In this document: positions 25,153 to 33,976 of the stretch, piece by piece
Layout of the letters: each line of letters opens with the position of its first letter
How positions within the stretch are numbered: position 1 is the first letter of the stretch
Origin: Alphaproteobacteria bacterium
GTDB lineage: Bacteria > Pseudomonadota > Alphaproteobacteria > Paracaedibacterales > VGCI01
Direction: 5' to 3'
Assembly: GCA_019746225.1 (NCBI GenBank)
Contig: JAIESE010000012.1
Span: 38,699-102,698 of the forward strand
DNA: 64,000 nucleotides
Notes under the pieces: generated by a model
The model's database searches: none
The model's input: the letters and a program-made list of their open reading frames with translations, nothing else
Told to the model about the DNA's origin: nothing
Made by a program: the position numbers and the translations under genes

Positions 25153-25836
25153 ATGAAATCAATTCGGTATCTTCTCATCCTGTTCACTTTCTTTTTTGTC
25201 ACTGGTGTTGATGCGGATGCCCCAAAAGTGTATCCGCCAAAAATTCCACAACCAGTTCTCCCTTACGCGTTAGGTGCCCTTGCCCCGTACATCTCTGAAA
25301 AGACGCTCACATTTCACTACACGAAGCATCACCTGGGTTATGCTGAAAAATTAAATGATTTGATGACCGCAAATAATTTGGCGGATCTGACATTGGAAGA
25401 AGTGATCAAAAAATCCTATAACGATCCGAAGCTAACACCCCTCTTTAATAATGCAGCACAGACCTGGAATCATAGTTTTTATTGGGCATCCATGAAAGAA
25501 AAAGGGGGGGGAACGCCCACTGGAGCAATCAAAGATCTCATTGAGAAGACCTTTGGAAGTTATGATGACTTCAAAAAACAATTCGTGGAAGCAGGTGTCA
25601 AACAGTTTGGAAGCGGCTGGGTGTGGTTGGTTCTCGAAAAGGATAAAACCTTAAAGATTGTCACGACAGGCAATGCAGATTTACCAATGGTTCATGATCA
25701 AAAGGCTCTTCTGACCTGTGATATTTGGGAGCATGCCTATTATTTGGATTACCAAAACCGTCGAAAGGATTATGTAGAAGTTTTTCTGGACCATCTTGTT
25801 GATTGGGACTTTGCAAACAAAAATCTGGAGGGGTGA
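25153..25836 (+). CDS. sodB: Iron superoxide dismutase with signal peptide
   Basis: A 227-residue Fe-type superoxide dismutase with an N-terminal Sec signal peptide (SIRYLLILFTFFFVTGVDA), so the mature enzyme should be periplasmic. Metal ligands are visible: His in FHYTKHH, His in WNHSFYWASM, Asp and His in CDIWEHAYYLDY. The Gln in AAQTWNHSFYW and the GG-GTPTGAI region favour iron over manganese. AAGGAGGGC precedes the ATG closely, which confirms that the start includes the signal peptide. Export is less common than a cytoplasmic location for this family and would protect the envelope against external or host superoxide. Confidence 0.93.
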   Translation: MKSIRYLLILFTFFFVTGVDADAPKVYPPKIPQPVLPYALGALAPYISEKTLTFHYTKHHLGYAEKLNDLMTANNLADLTLEEVIKKSYNDPKLTPLFNNAAQTWNHSFYWASMKEKGGGTPTGAIKDLIEKTFGSYDDFKKQFVEAGVKQFGSGWVWLVLEKDKTLKIVTTGNADLPMVHDQKALLTCDIWEHAYYLDYQNRRKDYVEVFLDHLVDWDFANKNLEG

Positions 25837-25944
25837 TTTGACAAAGTATTGGAAATAAAGTTTAACTTCTGTGTTGAAGAATTTTAAGTGGTCACGCATA
25901 AGTAGATAAGCATTAAGAAATAAGTAGGTTTAGGAAGCACATCA

Positions 25945-26907
25945 ATGGACTCTAAAGTAAATGCATGGATCTTGGCAGATCACGGCAAAATTGGGACGTA
26001 CAGCCAGTGCTTGGGCATTGCGCAAGCCCTTGGACTGACGCCAAAATTTAAATCCATGAAGCCGCGGATGCCTTGGCGTGTTCTGCCACCTCAGCTTTGC
26101 TTTGGCGCAATTTACTCCCAGACACAAGGGCATGATCCTCTCAGTCCTCCGTGGCCGGATGTCCTCATCGCAGGCGGGCGTGTATCCGCGGCGCCAGCGT
26201 TAGCGATTAAGAAACGAAACAAGAAGTGTTTTACGATTATCTTACAAAAGCCGTACATCAGTCCCAAACATTTTGATTGTGTTATTGTGCCGTATCACGA
26301 TCACGTGAAGGGGAAAAATGTGATCTCCGTACTCGGGGCCCTCCATCGCTTGAATGATGCTGAGATTAGGTCCGCAGCTGAAGTGTATACGCATCCTGAA
26401 ATATCGCCGCTGACGACGGTTCTTTTAGGGGGCGATAATCGCCATTATAAATACCAAGAAGCGGATATCAAGGCCTTGGCGGAAGCTTTAAAGAAGATCG
26501 GGGGCCATACGTTTATAACCCCATCACGCCGAACGTCTCCTCATTTACTCCAGATGCTGAAAGACAATTTAATGGGGCATTCCTATGAAATTTGGGATAG
26601 CGTCGGTGAAAATCCCTATCCTGCGTATCTTGGATTGGCCGATCAAATTATAGTAACTCAAGACTCTATTTCTATGGCCTCAGAAGCCTGTTATACAGGA
26701 AAACCCGTCTATATTTGGGAGGCAAATCATACGTCACCCAAGTTTCGAGAATTTCATAATGATCTTTATGATCAAGGGTATGCTAAGCCATTCCAATATC
26801 CATTTCCTCAATGGACACCCAAAAAGCTCGATGAAATGGGGCGTGTTGTCGCCATTATCAAGAAAAAGTTGGGGTGGAGCAAAACCACCAATGACAAAGA
26901 AGTTTAA
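25945..26907 (+). CDS. ELM1-family (DUF1022) protein
   Basis: A 320-residue protein of the family named after plant ELM1, a mitochondrial fission factor. Features include WILADHGKIGTYSQCLGIAQALG, PDVLIAGGRVSAAPALAIKK, LLGGDNRHYKY and the late block ADQIIVTQDSISMASEACYTGKPVYIW. These give a GT-B-like two-domain layout, so it may be a glycosyltransferase acting on the envelope; the bacterial function is not proven. It overlaps uvrC by 17 bases and probably forms an operon with it. No signal peptide is seen. Confidence 0.88.
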   Translation: MDSKVNAWILADHGKIGTYSQCLGIAQALGLTPKFKSMKPRMPWRVLPPQLCFGAIYSQTQGHDPLSPPWPDVLIAGGRVSAAPALAIKKRNKKCFTIILQKPYISPKHFDCVIVPYHDHVKGKNVISVLGALHRLNDAEIRSAAEVYTHPEISPLTTVLLGGDNRHYKYQEADIKALAEALKKIGGHTFITPSRRTSPHLLQMLKDNLMGHSYEIWDSVGENPYPAYLGLADQIIVTQDSISMASEACYTGKPVYIWEANHTSPKFREFHNDLYDQGYAKPFQYPFPQWTPKKLDEMGRVVAIIKKKLGWSKTTNDKEV

Positions 26908-28750
26908 TCTTCCCCTCTCTCTGGCTCAAGGGATTGAAGTCATCCGACAAACCGTGAGGACTTTGCCTCAAGTGCCGGGTGTCTATCGGATGATCAATGG
27001 GCGAGGTGAGGTCGTCTATGTGGGCAAGGCGAAGGACCTTAAGAAACGGGTTGTCTCCTATACCTTCGCAAATAAGCTTCCCCACAGACTCCAGCGGATG
27101 GTTTCTGAAACCATTTCAATGGAAATTGTTACAACCCACACTGAAACGGAAGCTTTGCTGCTTGAAAGCAACCTGATCAAAAAACTGCAGCCCCATTATA
27201 ATATCCTTTTAAAGGACGACAAATCTTTTCCTTACATTCTGATAACACAAGGGCATCCGTATCCGCGTCTCGAAAAGCATCGAGGGCCTCAGCGTCAAAA
27301 GGGAAAATACTTTGGGCCTTTTGCTTCTGTTCTTGCGGTTGAAGAAACGATGATTCTTCTGCAGAAGGTATTTTTGCTGCGGAATTGTAGTGATTCATTT
27401 TTTGAGAAGCGCACCCGGCCTTGTCTTCAATATCATATCAAGAGGTGTAGCGCTCCTTGCGTTGATAAAATTTCAGGAGGAGATTATGCAACCCTCGTAA
27501 AAGAAGCCTTGGCCTTTTTAAATGGGAAGACGACGCGTATCCAAGAATATTTGGCGGACAAAATGAGCCAAGCGAGCAAAAATTTAGCTTATGAAGACGC
27601 GGCCTCTTATCGCGATCGTTTGCGCCTGTTAACCCGGATACAGGCCCATCAACGAATTAATATGTCTAAGATTCGTGATGCAGATGTGATAGCGGGAGCA
27701 AGAGAGGGGGGACAAACGTGTGTTCAGATTTTCTTCTTCCGAGGGGGGAGAAACCTCGGCACAGCTTCATTTTTTCTGGCTCATACGGATGATGCCGGTC
27801 TCGAGGATCAAATCGCTGCCTTTTTAACCCAGTTCTATCAAGATCGCGCGCCCGCCTCTATGGTGTTGCTCAGTCATAAGCCACCAGAGTTGCCCCTTAT
27901 TCGTAAAGCCTTGCAAGAGAAATTTGGGGTTGCGACCTCTTGGGAAGTTCCAAAATCAGGTGATAAGCGTGACCTTGTAGAACACGCATTAAGCAATGCA
28001 CAAGGGGCTTTAAGCCGGAAATTTGCTCAAAATGCAACGTTTGAGGTGCTTCTCGATCAAATGGCTGTGCTCTTTCAGATGTCCAAGCGGCCAGAGCGTA
28101 TTGAAATCTATGATAATAGCCATTTGCAAGGAACTCATCCCTATGGGGTGATGGTTGTGGCAACCCCCCAAGGTCTTGAGAAAAAATCATATCGGAAATT
28201 TGCGATTCGATCTTCACCGTCGACGTCCATGGGAGACGACTATGCCATGATGGGTGAAGTCCTTCATCGTCGGTTTGCCCATGCGGGGGAGAAAGATTGG
28301 ATCTTACCTGATTTGATTTTGGTCGATGGGGGGCAGGGTCAGCTGAATGTGGCCTTAAAAGTCATCCAAGAATTGGATGTTGATGGCATTACCGTTGTTG
28401 GTGTTGCCAAAGGACCGGATCGAGATGCGGGCCGTGAAAAATTTTTCCAAAGTGGACGCGACAATTTTACGCTGCCTGAAAACGATCCCTTAATGCACTT
28501 TTTGCAACGTCTTCGAGATGAGGCACATCGCTTTGCTATTGGAACCCACCGGGCGAAGCGTGCTAAAACCCTTGTGCAGTCGCGTCTTGATGAAATTCCG
28601 GGGATTGGCCCTACACGGAAAAAAGCGCTCCTTCATCATTTTGGATCGGCTCGCGGTGTCCTTGCTGCAAGTCTTCAAGACTTAACGTTGGTACCTGGAA
28701 TAAATAAATCTGTTGCAAAAAAAATCTATGCATACTTTCATGAGAAGTAA
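26891..28750 (+). CDS. uvrC: UvrABC excinuclease subunit C
   Basis: A 619-residue UvrC starting at ATG 26891 (MTKKFNLPLS); an in-frame extension upstream is the shadow of the previous gene. Domains in order: GIY-YIG nuclease (PGVYRMINGRGEVVYVGKAK), a Cys-rich region (CSDSFFEKRTRPCLQYHIKRC), the UVR helix pair that binds UvrB, an RNase H-like nuclease (IYDNSHLQGTHPYGVM, LILVDGGQGQLN) and a C-terminal double HhH (IPGIGPTRKKALLHHFGS, VPGINKSVAKKIYAYF). It makes both incisions in nucleotide excision repair. pgsA follows after 38 bases, and the uvrC-pgsA linkage is common in bacteria. Confidence 0.97.
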   Translation: MTKKFNLPLSLAQGIEVIRQTVRTLPQVPGVYRMINGRGEVVYVGKAKDLKKRVVSYTFANKLPHRLQRMVSETISMEIVTTHTETEALLLESNLIKKLQPHYNILLKDDKSFPYILITQGHPYPRLEKHRGPQRQKGKYFGPFASVLAVEETMILLQKVFLLRNCSDSFFEKRTRPCLQYHIKRCSAPCVDKISGGDYATLVKEALAFLNGKTTRIQEYLADKMSQASKNLAYEDAASYRDRLRLLTRIQAHQRINMSKIRDADVIAGAREGGQTCVQIFFFRGGRNLGTASFFLAHTDDAGLEDQIAAFLTQFYQDRAPASMVLLSHKPPELPLIRKALQEKFGVATSWEVPKSGDKRDLVEHALSNAQGALSRKFAQNATFEVLLDQMAVLFQMSKRPERIEIYDNSHLQGTHPYGVMVVATPQGLEKKSYRKFAIRSSPSTSMGDDYAMMGEVLHRRFAHAGEKDWILPDLILVDGGQGQLNVALKVIQELDVDGITVVGVAKGPDRDAGREKFFQSGRDNFTLPENDPLMHFLQRLRDEAHRFAIGTHRAKRAKTLVQSRLDEIPGIGPTRKKALLHHFGSARGVLAASLQDLTLVPGINKSVAKKIYAYFHEK

Positions 28751-28788
28751 TAACATGAAAAGTAATAGAACATTCATTAGAGATCTGT

Positions 28789-29406
28789 ATGACTCAAAAC
28801 GCGCTTAGAGAAGCAAGGATAATGACTGAGACTCCAAAGTTGTCAGACGAATCAACTTCCCTTCCCAACATTCCCAATTTGTTGACGTTAAGTCGTATTG
28901 CCTTGATTCCCATCATTATGGCTGCATTTTATACGGACAACCACACGGGTCGATGGGTGGCCACTCTTGCGTTCATCAGCGCTTGCTTTACGGACTTTCT
29001 GGATGGGTATGTGGCGAGGCTTTGGTCTCAAACTTCAAGATTCGGCCAGTTTCTTGACCCCGTTGCGGACAAACTTTTAGTCGCCTCTACGCTATTGATG
29101 TTGGTCGGTTTTGGTCGAATACAGCCCCTTTCGTATTTGCCGGCCATTATTATTCTGTGTCGTGAAATTCTTGTGTCAGGTTTGCGGGAGTTCTTGAGTG
29201 GTCTTCAGGTTCAAATGCCAGTCACGAAGCTGGCAAAGTGGAAAACGGCAGCGCAAATGACCTCGATCTCGCTTCTGTTAATTGGGGACATTTCTCCCTT
29301 CGGTGGTGCTGTAAACCTCATTGGTGAAATTCTTTTGTGGGTTGCGGCTTTGTTAACCTTGATTACGGGATATGCCTATTTGAAGTCGAGTTTGCGGCAT
29401 CTTTAG
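28789..29406 (+). CDS. pgsA: CDP-diacylglycerol--glycerol-3-phosphate 3-phosphatidyltransferase
   Basis: A 205-residue multi-pass membrane enzyme that makes phosphatidylglycerol phosphate. The CDP-alcohol phosphotransferase signature D-x2-DG-x2-AR-x8-G-x3-D-x3-D is complete, starting DFLDGYVARLW and ending FGQFLDPVADK. Four or five hydrophobic helices are visible. An alternative ATG at 28822 would drop 11 residues and also leaves a complete enzyme. It is probably transcribed with uvrC. Confidence 0.95.
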   Translation: MTQNALREARIMTETPKLSDESTSLPNIPNLLTLSRIALIPIIMAAFYTDNHTGRWVATLAFISACFTDFLDGYVARLWSQTSRFGQFLDPVADKLLVASTLLMLVGFGRIQPLSYLPAIIILCREILVSGLREFLSGLQVQMPVTKLAKWKTAAQMTSISLLLIGDISPFGGAVNLIGEILLWVAALLTLITGYAYLKSSLRHL

Positions 29407-29510
29407 ATGAATAACACTTTGGTTATTTTCTATAATTAGACATTTTAAAATGATCGCGCAACAGATGTTTTGTTGACTTTTGTTCGCTTTTAAAGTTCTT
29501 TATCTTAAGA

Positions 29511-29530
29511 AAGCCTTAGAGGCTTTTTGG
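29511..29530 (+). terminator. Short terminator after pgsA
   Basis: AAGCCT-TAG-AGGCTT followed by TTT, 105 bases past the pgsA stop. The stem is short but the shape is right. Confidence 0.5.
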
Positions 29531-29544
29531 GGTAGAGATTTGCT

Positions 29545-30018
29545 TCAACAAAACTTTCCTTGATAATATACCAGGGGCGCCTTTTCATCGGGAGACTCTT
29601 CCCAATGAATATCCTCAACGTGATTTAGGAAAATCGTATGGTCTCCACCGTCGTAAGTGTCTTTGCGACGGCAGTGAAGAATTCCTAAGGAATGAGGGAT
29701 CAACGGGCAGCCCGCTTGGTTCAACTCATAGTTTATCCCTTCCCAATGCTGGCTTGATGAATGAGCAAATGACTTGCACAATTCCTGCTGAGCTGTGGAT
29801 AAAATATGGATCGCACAATGGGGATTTTCGAAAAAGGCAGGATAAACCATTCTCTTGTTTCCGAGGCAAAACAAAACCAAAGGGGGATCTAGAGAGACTG
29901 AGGTGAGGGTGTTAATGGTTACACCAACAGGCTTTCCGTGGTGTTGGGTTGTGATAATGGCTACACCTGTCGTAAAGCGGCCCATAACTTTTCGAAAATC
30001 TTTCTCAGAAACACTCAT
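29545..30018 (-). CDS. Flavin reductase domain protein
   Basis: A 157-residue protein of the HpaC/RutF-like flavin reductase family, which reduces free FMN or FAD with NAD(P)H for a partner monooxygenase. The N-terminal FRKVMGRFTTGVAIITT, the flavin-binding GVTINTLTSVSLDPPLVLFCL and the C-terminal HTIFLNHVEDI are characteristic. No partner oxygenase gene is in the window. The ATG lacks a clear ribosome-binding site. It is convergent with pgsA and divergent from pgeF. Confidence 0.9.
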   Translation of the reverse strand: MSVSEKDFRKVMGRFTTGVAIITTQHHGKPVGVTINTLTSVSLDPPLVLFCLGNKRMVYPAFFENPHCAIHILSTAQQELCKSFAHSSSQHWEGINYELNQAGCPLIPHSLGILHCRRKDTYDGGDHTIFLNHVEDIHWEESPDEKAPLVYYQGKFC

Positions 30019-30214
30019 TAATGATCTACTTTCATTTTGCCTTTGAGATCGACCTTAGCATTCTTGAGCCCCCATATGCCAAGGTAAATGTGATACGATT
30101 CAAGAGAAGGGCAAAGACTGTATACGGTTGATTCTTCTCCATCTTTCAAGAAATTGTATCATCTGAGGCCATAATAATGTTAAATTAGCAAGAGCATTTC
30201 GAAGGAGAGTACTT

Positions 30215-30982
30215 ATGGTTCCTTATCTTCAAGCATCTGTTTTAGCAGATATAAAACCCATCACGCATGGGTTTTTCACCCGCAAAGGCGGGGTGAGTCA
30301 GGGTGATTTTGCTGAACTTAACGCCGCCAGAGAAAAGGGGGACAACCTTGAGCATGTGCAAGAAAATAGACGTCGGATCACAGAAACGCTCGGTTTTGAT
30401 GTCAAGAAGCTTGTCACCGTTCGTCAGGTACATTCTCCTAAAGTCCTGGTTGTTAAAGGTCCTTTTGCGGGAGATCCTCCGGAAGCAGATGCTTTGATTA
30501 CAACCACGCCTGGGCTTTTAATCGCGATTTTGACTGCGGATTGTGTGCCGATTTTGTTATCAACACCGCAAGGGGACATTGTTGCAGCGATCCATGCCGG
30601 ATGGCGGGGAGCTGTTACAGGAATTATAGAGGAAACGGTTCGGGAGATGAAGGCGCTGGGCGGAAAAGAGATTGTAGGGGCGTTAGGTCCATGCATCTGG
30701 CAGGAATCCTATGAAGTATCCCAAGAGTTTTATGATAATATTGCCCTCACCCCCGCCTACTTTAAGCCAGGGAATCGACCTGATCATTGGCAATTTGATT
30801 TGCCGGGTTATGTTACCAATCGTCTTCACGAGGCAGGGGTTCACAACATATCTCCGTCTCCGGGAAATACTTATGTAGATCCTTTAAGATTTTTTAGTTA
30901 CCGTCGCAAGACGATTTTGGGACAACAGGATTTTGGGTGTGGTCTGTCGGGAATTGGGATTAGGGACAAGAAAAATGGGTGA
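30215..30982 (+). CDS. pgeF: Peptidoglycan editing factor PgeF (YfiH, polyphenol oxidase family)
   Basis: A 255-residue protein of the YfiH/LACC1 family. The conserved ligand residues appear in HGFFTRKGGVS, VRQVHSPKVLVV, ILTADCVPILL, AIHAGWRGAVTG and the C-terminal DFGCGLSGIG. In E. coli the protein removes wrongly incorporated residues from peptidoglycan precursors, and related proteins act on purine nucleosides. A GAAGGAGAG site gives the start. prs follows 29 bases later, so co-transcription is possible. Confidence 0.94.
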   Translation: MVPYLQASVLADIKPITHGFFTRKGGVSQGDFAELNAAREKGDNLEHVQENRRRITETLGFDVKKLVTVRQVHSPKVLVVKGPFAGDPPEADALITTTPGLLIAILTADCVPILLSTPQGDIVAAIHAGWRGAVTGIIEETVREMKALGGKEIVGALGPCIWQESYEVSQEFYDNIALTPAYFKPGNRPDHWQFDLPGYVTNRLHEAGVHNISPSPGNTYVDPLRFFSYRRKTILGQQDFGCGLSGIGIRDKKNG

Positions 30983-31011
30983 GGGTGAATAAGCCCCATT
31001 AAGGAAATGAA

Positions 31012-31992
31012 ATGAAAATTTTAACATGCAATAGTAATCGCCCCTTGGGAGAGGCCGTCGCTGCCTATTTAAAGGTTCCTTTGGTGCAAGCTTTTATTCA
31101 GAGATTTGAGGATCGAGAAGTCTTTGTGGATGTTCAAGAGAGCGTGCGCGGACAAGATATTTTTGTGATTCAGCCAACCTCAAGCCCTACGAATGACACT
31201 TTGATGGAATTGTTGGTGACGATGGATGCCTTGAAAGGGGGTTCAGCTCGGTCGATAACGGCTGTAATCCCCTATTATGGTTATGGCCGTCAGGACAGGA
31301 AAACATCTCCTGGCAGCCCTATTTCAGCCAAATTGGTGGCAAATTTACTCACCGTAGCGGGGGCGAATCGTGTTTTGACGATTGATTGGCACTCTGCTCA
31401 AATTCAAGGTTTCTTTGACATTCCCACGGACAATTTGACTTTGGCACCTTTGTTCTGCCGAGAGATTAAGGCTCGGTATGGCCAAGAGTCTTTTGTGATT
31501 GTCTCCCCGGATGTAGGAGGGCTGGTGCGTGCGCGGAACGTGGCTGAGACCCTGTCAGCCGATATGGCAATTATTGATAAGCGGCGGACAATGCCTGGAG
31601 AAGTTATCGCTCAAAATCTCTTAGGGGAGGTTGAGGGACGGACGTGTCTTCTCATTGATGATATGGTCGATTCCGCAGGGACCCTTTGTGAAGCAGCTGG
31701 AATACTGAAGTCAAGGGGAGCGGCGGGTGTCGACGCCTTTGTTTCCCATGGGGTATTATCAGGTAAAGCCCTTGAAAGAATAGAAAAATCACATCTGCGC
31801 CGTCTCATTATTTCGGATACAATTCAGCCATCGCAGGCGATCCTTCAGGCGCCAAATATCGAGATTCTTTCGGTGGCACCTTTGTTGGGGGAGGCCATTC
31901 AACAGATTGCCTGTGATGAGTCTGTTTCAAATGTGCTTGAGATGAAAGGAAGCTTCTTGAAAAAAAAGGTTAAAAGTCAGACAAGTATTTGA
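31012..31992 (+). CDS. prs: Ribose-phosphate pyrophosphokinase
   Basis: A 326-residue PRPP synthase that transfers pyrophosphate from ATP to ribose-5-phosphate, supplying purine, pyrimidine, histidine and NAD synthesis. Visible are the flexible ATP-binding region PYYGYGRQDRKTSPGSPISAK, the metal-binding DWHSAQIQGFFDIPTDNL and the PRPP loop CLLIDDMVDSAGT. Its length is slightly over the usual 310-315 owing to a basic C-terminal tail (FLKKKVKSQTSI). It is followed by rplY and pth, a typical alphaproteobacterial order. Confidence 0.96.
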   Translation: MKILTCNSNRPLGEAVAAYLKVPLVQAFIQRFEDREVFVDVQESVRGQDIFVIQPTSSPTNDTLMELLVTMDALKGGSARSITAVIPYYGYGRQDRKTSPGSPISAKLVANLLTVAGANRVLTIDWHSAQIQGFFDIPTDNLTLAPLFCREIKARYGQESFVIVSPDVGGLVRARNVAETLSADMAIIDKRRTMPGEVIAQNLLGEVEGRTCLLIDDMVDSAGTLCEAAGILKSRGAAGVDAFVSHGVLSGKALERIEKSHLRRLIISDTIQPSQAILQAPNIEILSVAPLLGEAIQQIACDESVSNVLEMKGSFLKKKVKSQTSI

Positions 31993-32081
31993 CGACCATC
32001 TTGCATTTCACTTAAGACTCATGTATACACGGGTAAAGGCATTTTTATTTTATTAGCTATTTTTTGGGGGGAGTTTTTCTC

Positions 32082-32738
32082 ATGAGTACAACAATTACAC
32101 TCAACGTTTCGCCGAGAGCACTATCTGGGACGGGGGGCGCACGAGCTGTTCGGACTTCCGGATTGATTCCGGGAATTATTTATGGCAACAAAAAAGATCC
32201 AGAAATGATTTCTATTGATCCTAAGGCTTTGATGGCTGAGTGCATGGAACCTGGGTTTTTTAGCAGGTTATATTCTGTTGCGGTGGATGGTAAGGCGGAG
32301 GAAGTGCTTGCAAAAGATGTGCAGTTTCATCCCGTTACAGACCGTCCGATTCATGTGGATTTTATGCGCATCAGTAAAGGCGCGAAAGTTCATGTATTTG
32401 TTCCTGTTGTCTTTATCAATGAGGATAAAGCACCTGGAATCAAGCGCGGTGGTGTGTTGAACATTGTTCACCATAATCTTGAACTCATCTGTCCAGCCCA
32501 ATCTATCCCAGCAAATTTAACTGTTGATTTGACTGGGAAAGATATTAACCAAACGATTCACCTTGAAGGTTTGACATTACCTGAAGGCGTCATTGCCGCC
32601 CATCCTGAGCGGGATAACACGATTGCAACCATCGTTGCGCCGACCGTTATGGAAGAAGAAAAGCCTGGAGAAACAACAGAAGAAGCACCGGCAACGGCTT
32701 CTGGTGGTGGTTCTTCCTCTGCACCGGCCGCTTCTTAA
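32082..32738 (+). CDS. rplY: 50S ribosomal protein L25/general stress protein Ctc
   Basis: A 218-residue long-form (CTC) L25 that binds 5S rRNA. The start at ATG 32082 (MSTTITLNVSPR) is preferred because GGGGGGAG lies about ten bases before it. The N-terminal RNA-binding domain (SGTGGARAVRTSGLIPGIIYG) is followed by the TL5-type beta domain (VDFMRISKGAKVHVFVPV, LEGLTLPEGVI). The tail is a disordered Glu/Thr/Ala/Ser-rich extension. pth follows 15 bases later. Confidence 0.96.
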   Translation: MSTTITLNVSPRALSGTGGARAVRTSGLIPGIIYGNKKDPEMISIDPKALMAECMEPGFFSRLYSVAVDGKAEEVLAKDVQFHPVTDRPIHVDFMRISKGAKVHVFVPVVFINEDKAPGIKRGGVLNIVHHNLELICPAQSIPANLTVDLTGKDINQTIHLEGLTLPEGVIAAHPERDNTIATIVAPTVMEEEKPGETTEEAPATASGGGSSSAPAAS

Positions 32739-32753
32739 AGCGAATTATTGTCG

Positions 32754-33335
32754 ATGTATGTGCTGGTTGGCCTGGGAAACCCAGGAGCAAAGTACGCTCT
32801 CAACCGGCACAACATTGGATTTATGGCTGTCGACTCTATTGCCGCCACCTATTCCTTCCCCCCTTTCAAAATAAAATCTTCCATAGCTCTTTCTGAAGGA
32901 ACCATCGGGGATCACAAAGTGATCTTGTGCAAGCCTTTGACTTATATGAATCTTTCCGGCCAGCCGGTGCGGGATCTGATCCAATTCTATAAGGTCCCCT
33001 TGGATCATGTGTATGTCATTCATGATGACTTGGATCTTGAGCCTGGAAAGATAAAAGTAAAGCAGGGGGGTGGCAATGGCGGCCATAATGGGTTGAAGAG
33101 TCTCGATCAAAGTCTTGGAAAGGATTATTGGCGGGTCCGTCTTGGGATTGGTCACCCGGGGCGCGTGCAGAATCGTGAAGATCTTGTCACGAATTATGTT
33201 TTAAGTAATTTCTCCCGTAATGATGAGGAGTGGCTGGTGTCGATACTTCGGGCTGTGTCAGAAGAGACTGACTCCCTTTTTGGGGCAGATCCGGGTGTGT
33301 GGTTAACGAAGATTGCCGAGAATTTGCGGCGGTAG
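32754..33335 (+). CDS. pth: Peptidyl-tRNA hydrolase
   Basis: A 193-residue enzyme starting at ATG 32754 (MYVLVGLGNPG); the TTG two codons upstream is less likely. It cleaves peptidyl-tRNAs released from ribosomes. The catalytic His is in NRHNIGFMAVD, with Asp in VIHDDLDLEPGKIKV and the GGNGGHNGLKSL loop. Full length and intact. It is the last gene of the prs-rplY-pth group, before a strong terminator. Confidence 0.97.
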   Translation: MYVLVGLGNPGAKYALNRHNIGFMAVDSIAATYSFPPFKIKSSIALSEGTIGDHKVILCKPLTYMNLSGQPVRDLIQFYKVPLDHVYVIHDDLDLEPGKIKVKQGGGNGGHNGLKSLDQSLGKDYWRVRLGIGHPGRVQNREDLVTNYVLSNFSRNDEEWLVSILRAVSEETDSLFGADPGVWLTKIAENLRR

Positions 33336-33356
33336 CTAGATTTTAGATCATAAAAA

Positions 33357-33384
33357 AAGGCGGGGAATTCCCCGCCTTCTTTTA
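33357..33384. terminator. Bidirectional terminator between pth and the convergent gene
   Basis: AAGGCGGGG-AATT-CCCCGCCTT with an A-run on the left and TTTT on the right, serving pth on the plus strand and the secreted-protein gene on the minus strand. Confidence 0.92.
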
Positions 33385-33397
33385 AGCAACCGTATAA

Positions 33398-33799
33398 TTA
33401 TGGAGCTCTGTGGCCTGGAGAAACAGCTGGTCCAGCTTTAGGACTCAAGTCTTCACATGGAGCACAGTCAGCTTTTGGCAATTCACCACAATTCTCATCA
33501 TAAGATTTTCTATAAGAACCTTGTGGAGAGTTTCCTGTGGAACCTGAATCATAGGCCTCACCAGAATGCTTCTTATGGTGATGCTTCTTACCGTGATGTT
33601 TTTTCTTTCCTTTTGCTTTAGCTGGAGCAGCGTCAGCAGCTGGAGCAGCATCAGCAGCTGGAGCAGCGTCAGCAGCAGGTGCTGTTTCTGTTTCAGTGGT
33701 TGTAGTTGTCGTTGTTGTTTCTGCACCTGCTCCTAAAGTTGCTGGAACAGCCAATACGGCAAGCATTGCTGCTAAAATCATTGGTAACTTCTTAGACAT
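33398..33799 (-). CDS. Small secreted low-complexity protein (twin A)
   Basis: A 133-residue protein of no known family. It has a signal peptide (KKLPMILAAMLAVLAVPATLGAG), a run of eight threonines, three copies of an APAAD unit encoded by an 18-base DNA repeat, a Lys/His block (KGKKKHHGKKHHHKKH), and a C-terminal part with three Cys (CGELPKADCAPC). It shares signal peptide, Thr run and upstream DNA with the gene at 33977, so they are tandem duplicates with diverged bodies. The His cluster suggests metal binding in the periplasm or outside the cell; this is inferred. AGGAG precedes the ATG. Confidence 0.75.
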   Translation of the reverse strand: MSKKLPMILAAMLAVLAVPATLGAGAETTTTTTTTETETAPAADAAPAADAAPAADAAPAKAKGKKKHHGKKHHHKKHSGEAYDSGSTGNSPQGSYRKSYDENCGELPKADCAPCEDLSPKAGPAVSPGHRAP

Positions 33800-33875
33800 A
33801 ATATAATCTCCTATTTATAAGTAACACTAAACTTCACACTTAAAATCATAACACTAAAAATAAAAAAAAATAAAA
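33800..33875 (-). promoter_or_regulatory. Conserved leader/promoter region of twin A
   Basis: Very AT-rich and nearly the same as 34310-34385: both contain CTCCTATTTATAA, then CTAAACTTCACA, then an A-rich end (plus-strand reading). Read on the minus strand it holds the AGGAG site and a TATGAT-like -10. The control region was evidently duplicated with the gene. Confidence 0.6.
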
Positions 33876-33976
33876 TACATTTTTTTATATTTTTATCAAT
33901 AATTCCCCATACGGGTGATTACATGGCCTTTGGAACGTCTAGTTCTTGTTGTTCAAATCCTTACATGAGTCGTTAT

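Noticed and set aside
26759-26890. N-terminal extension of uvrC by 44 residues
   Set aside because: The extension lies in another frame of the ELM1-family gene, has no ribosome-binding site, and UvrC homologs start near the ATG at 26891.
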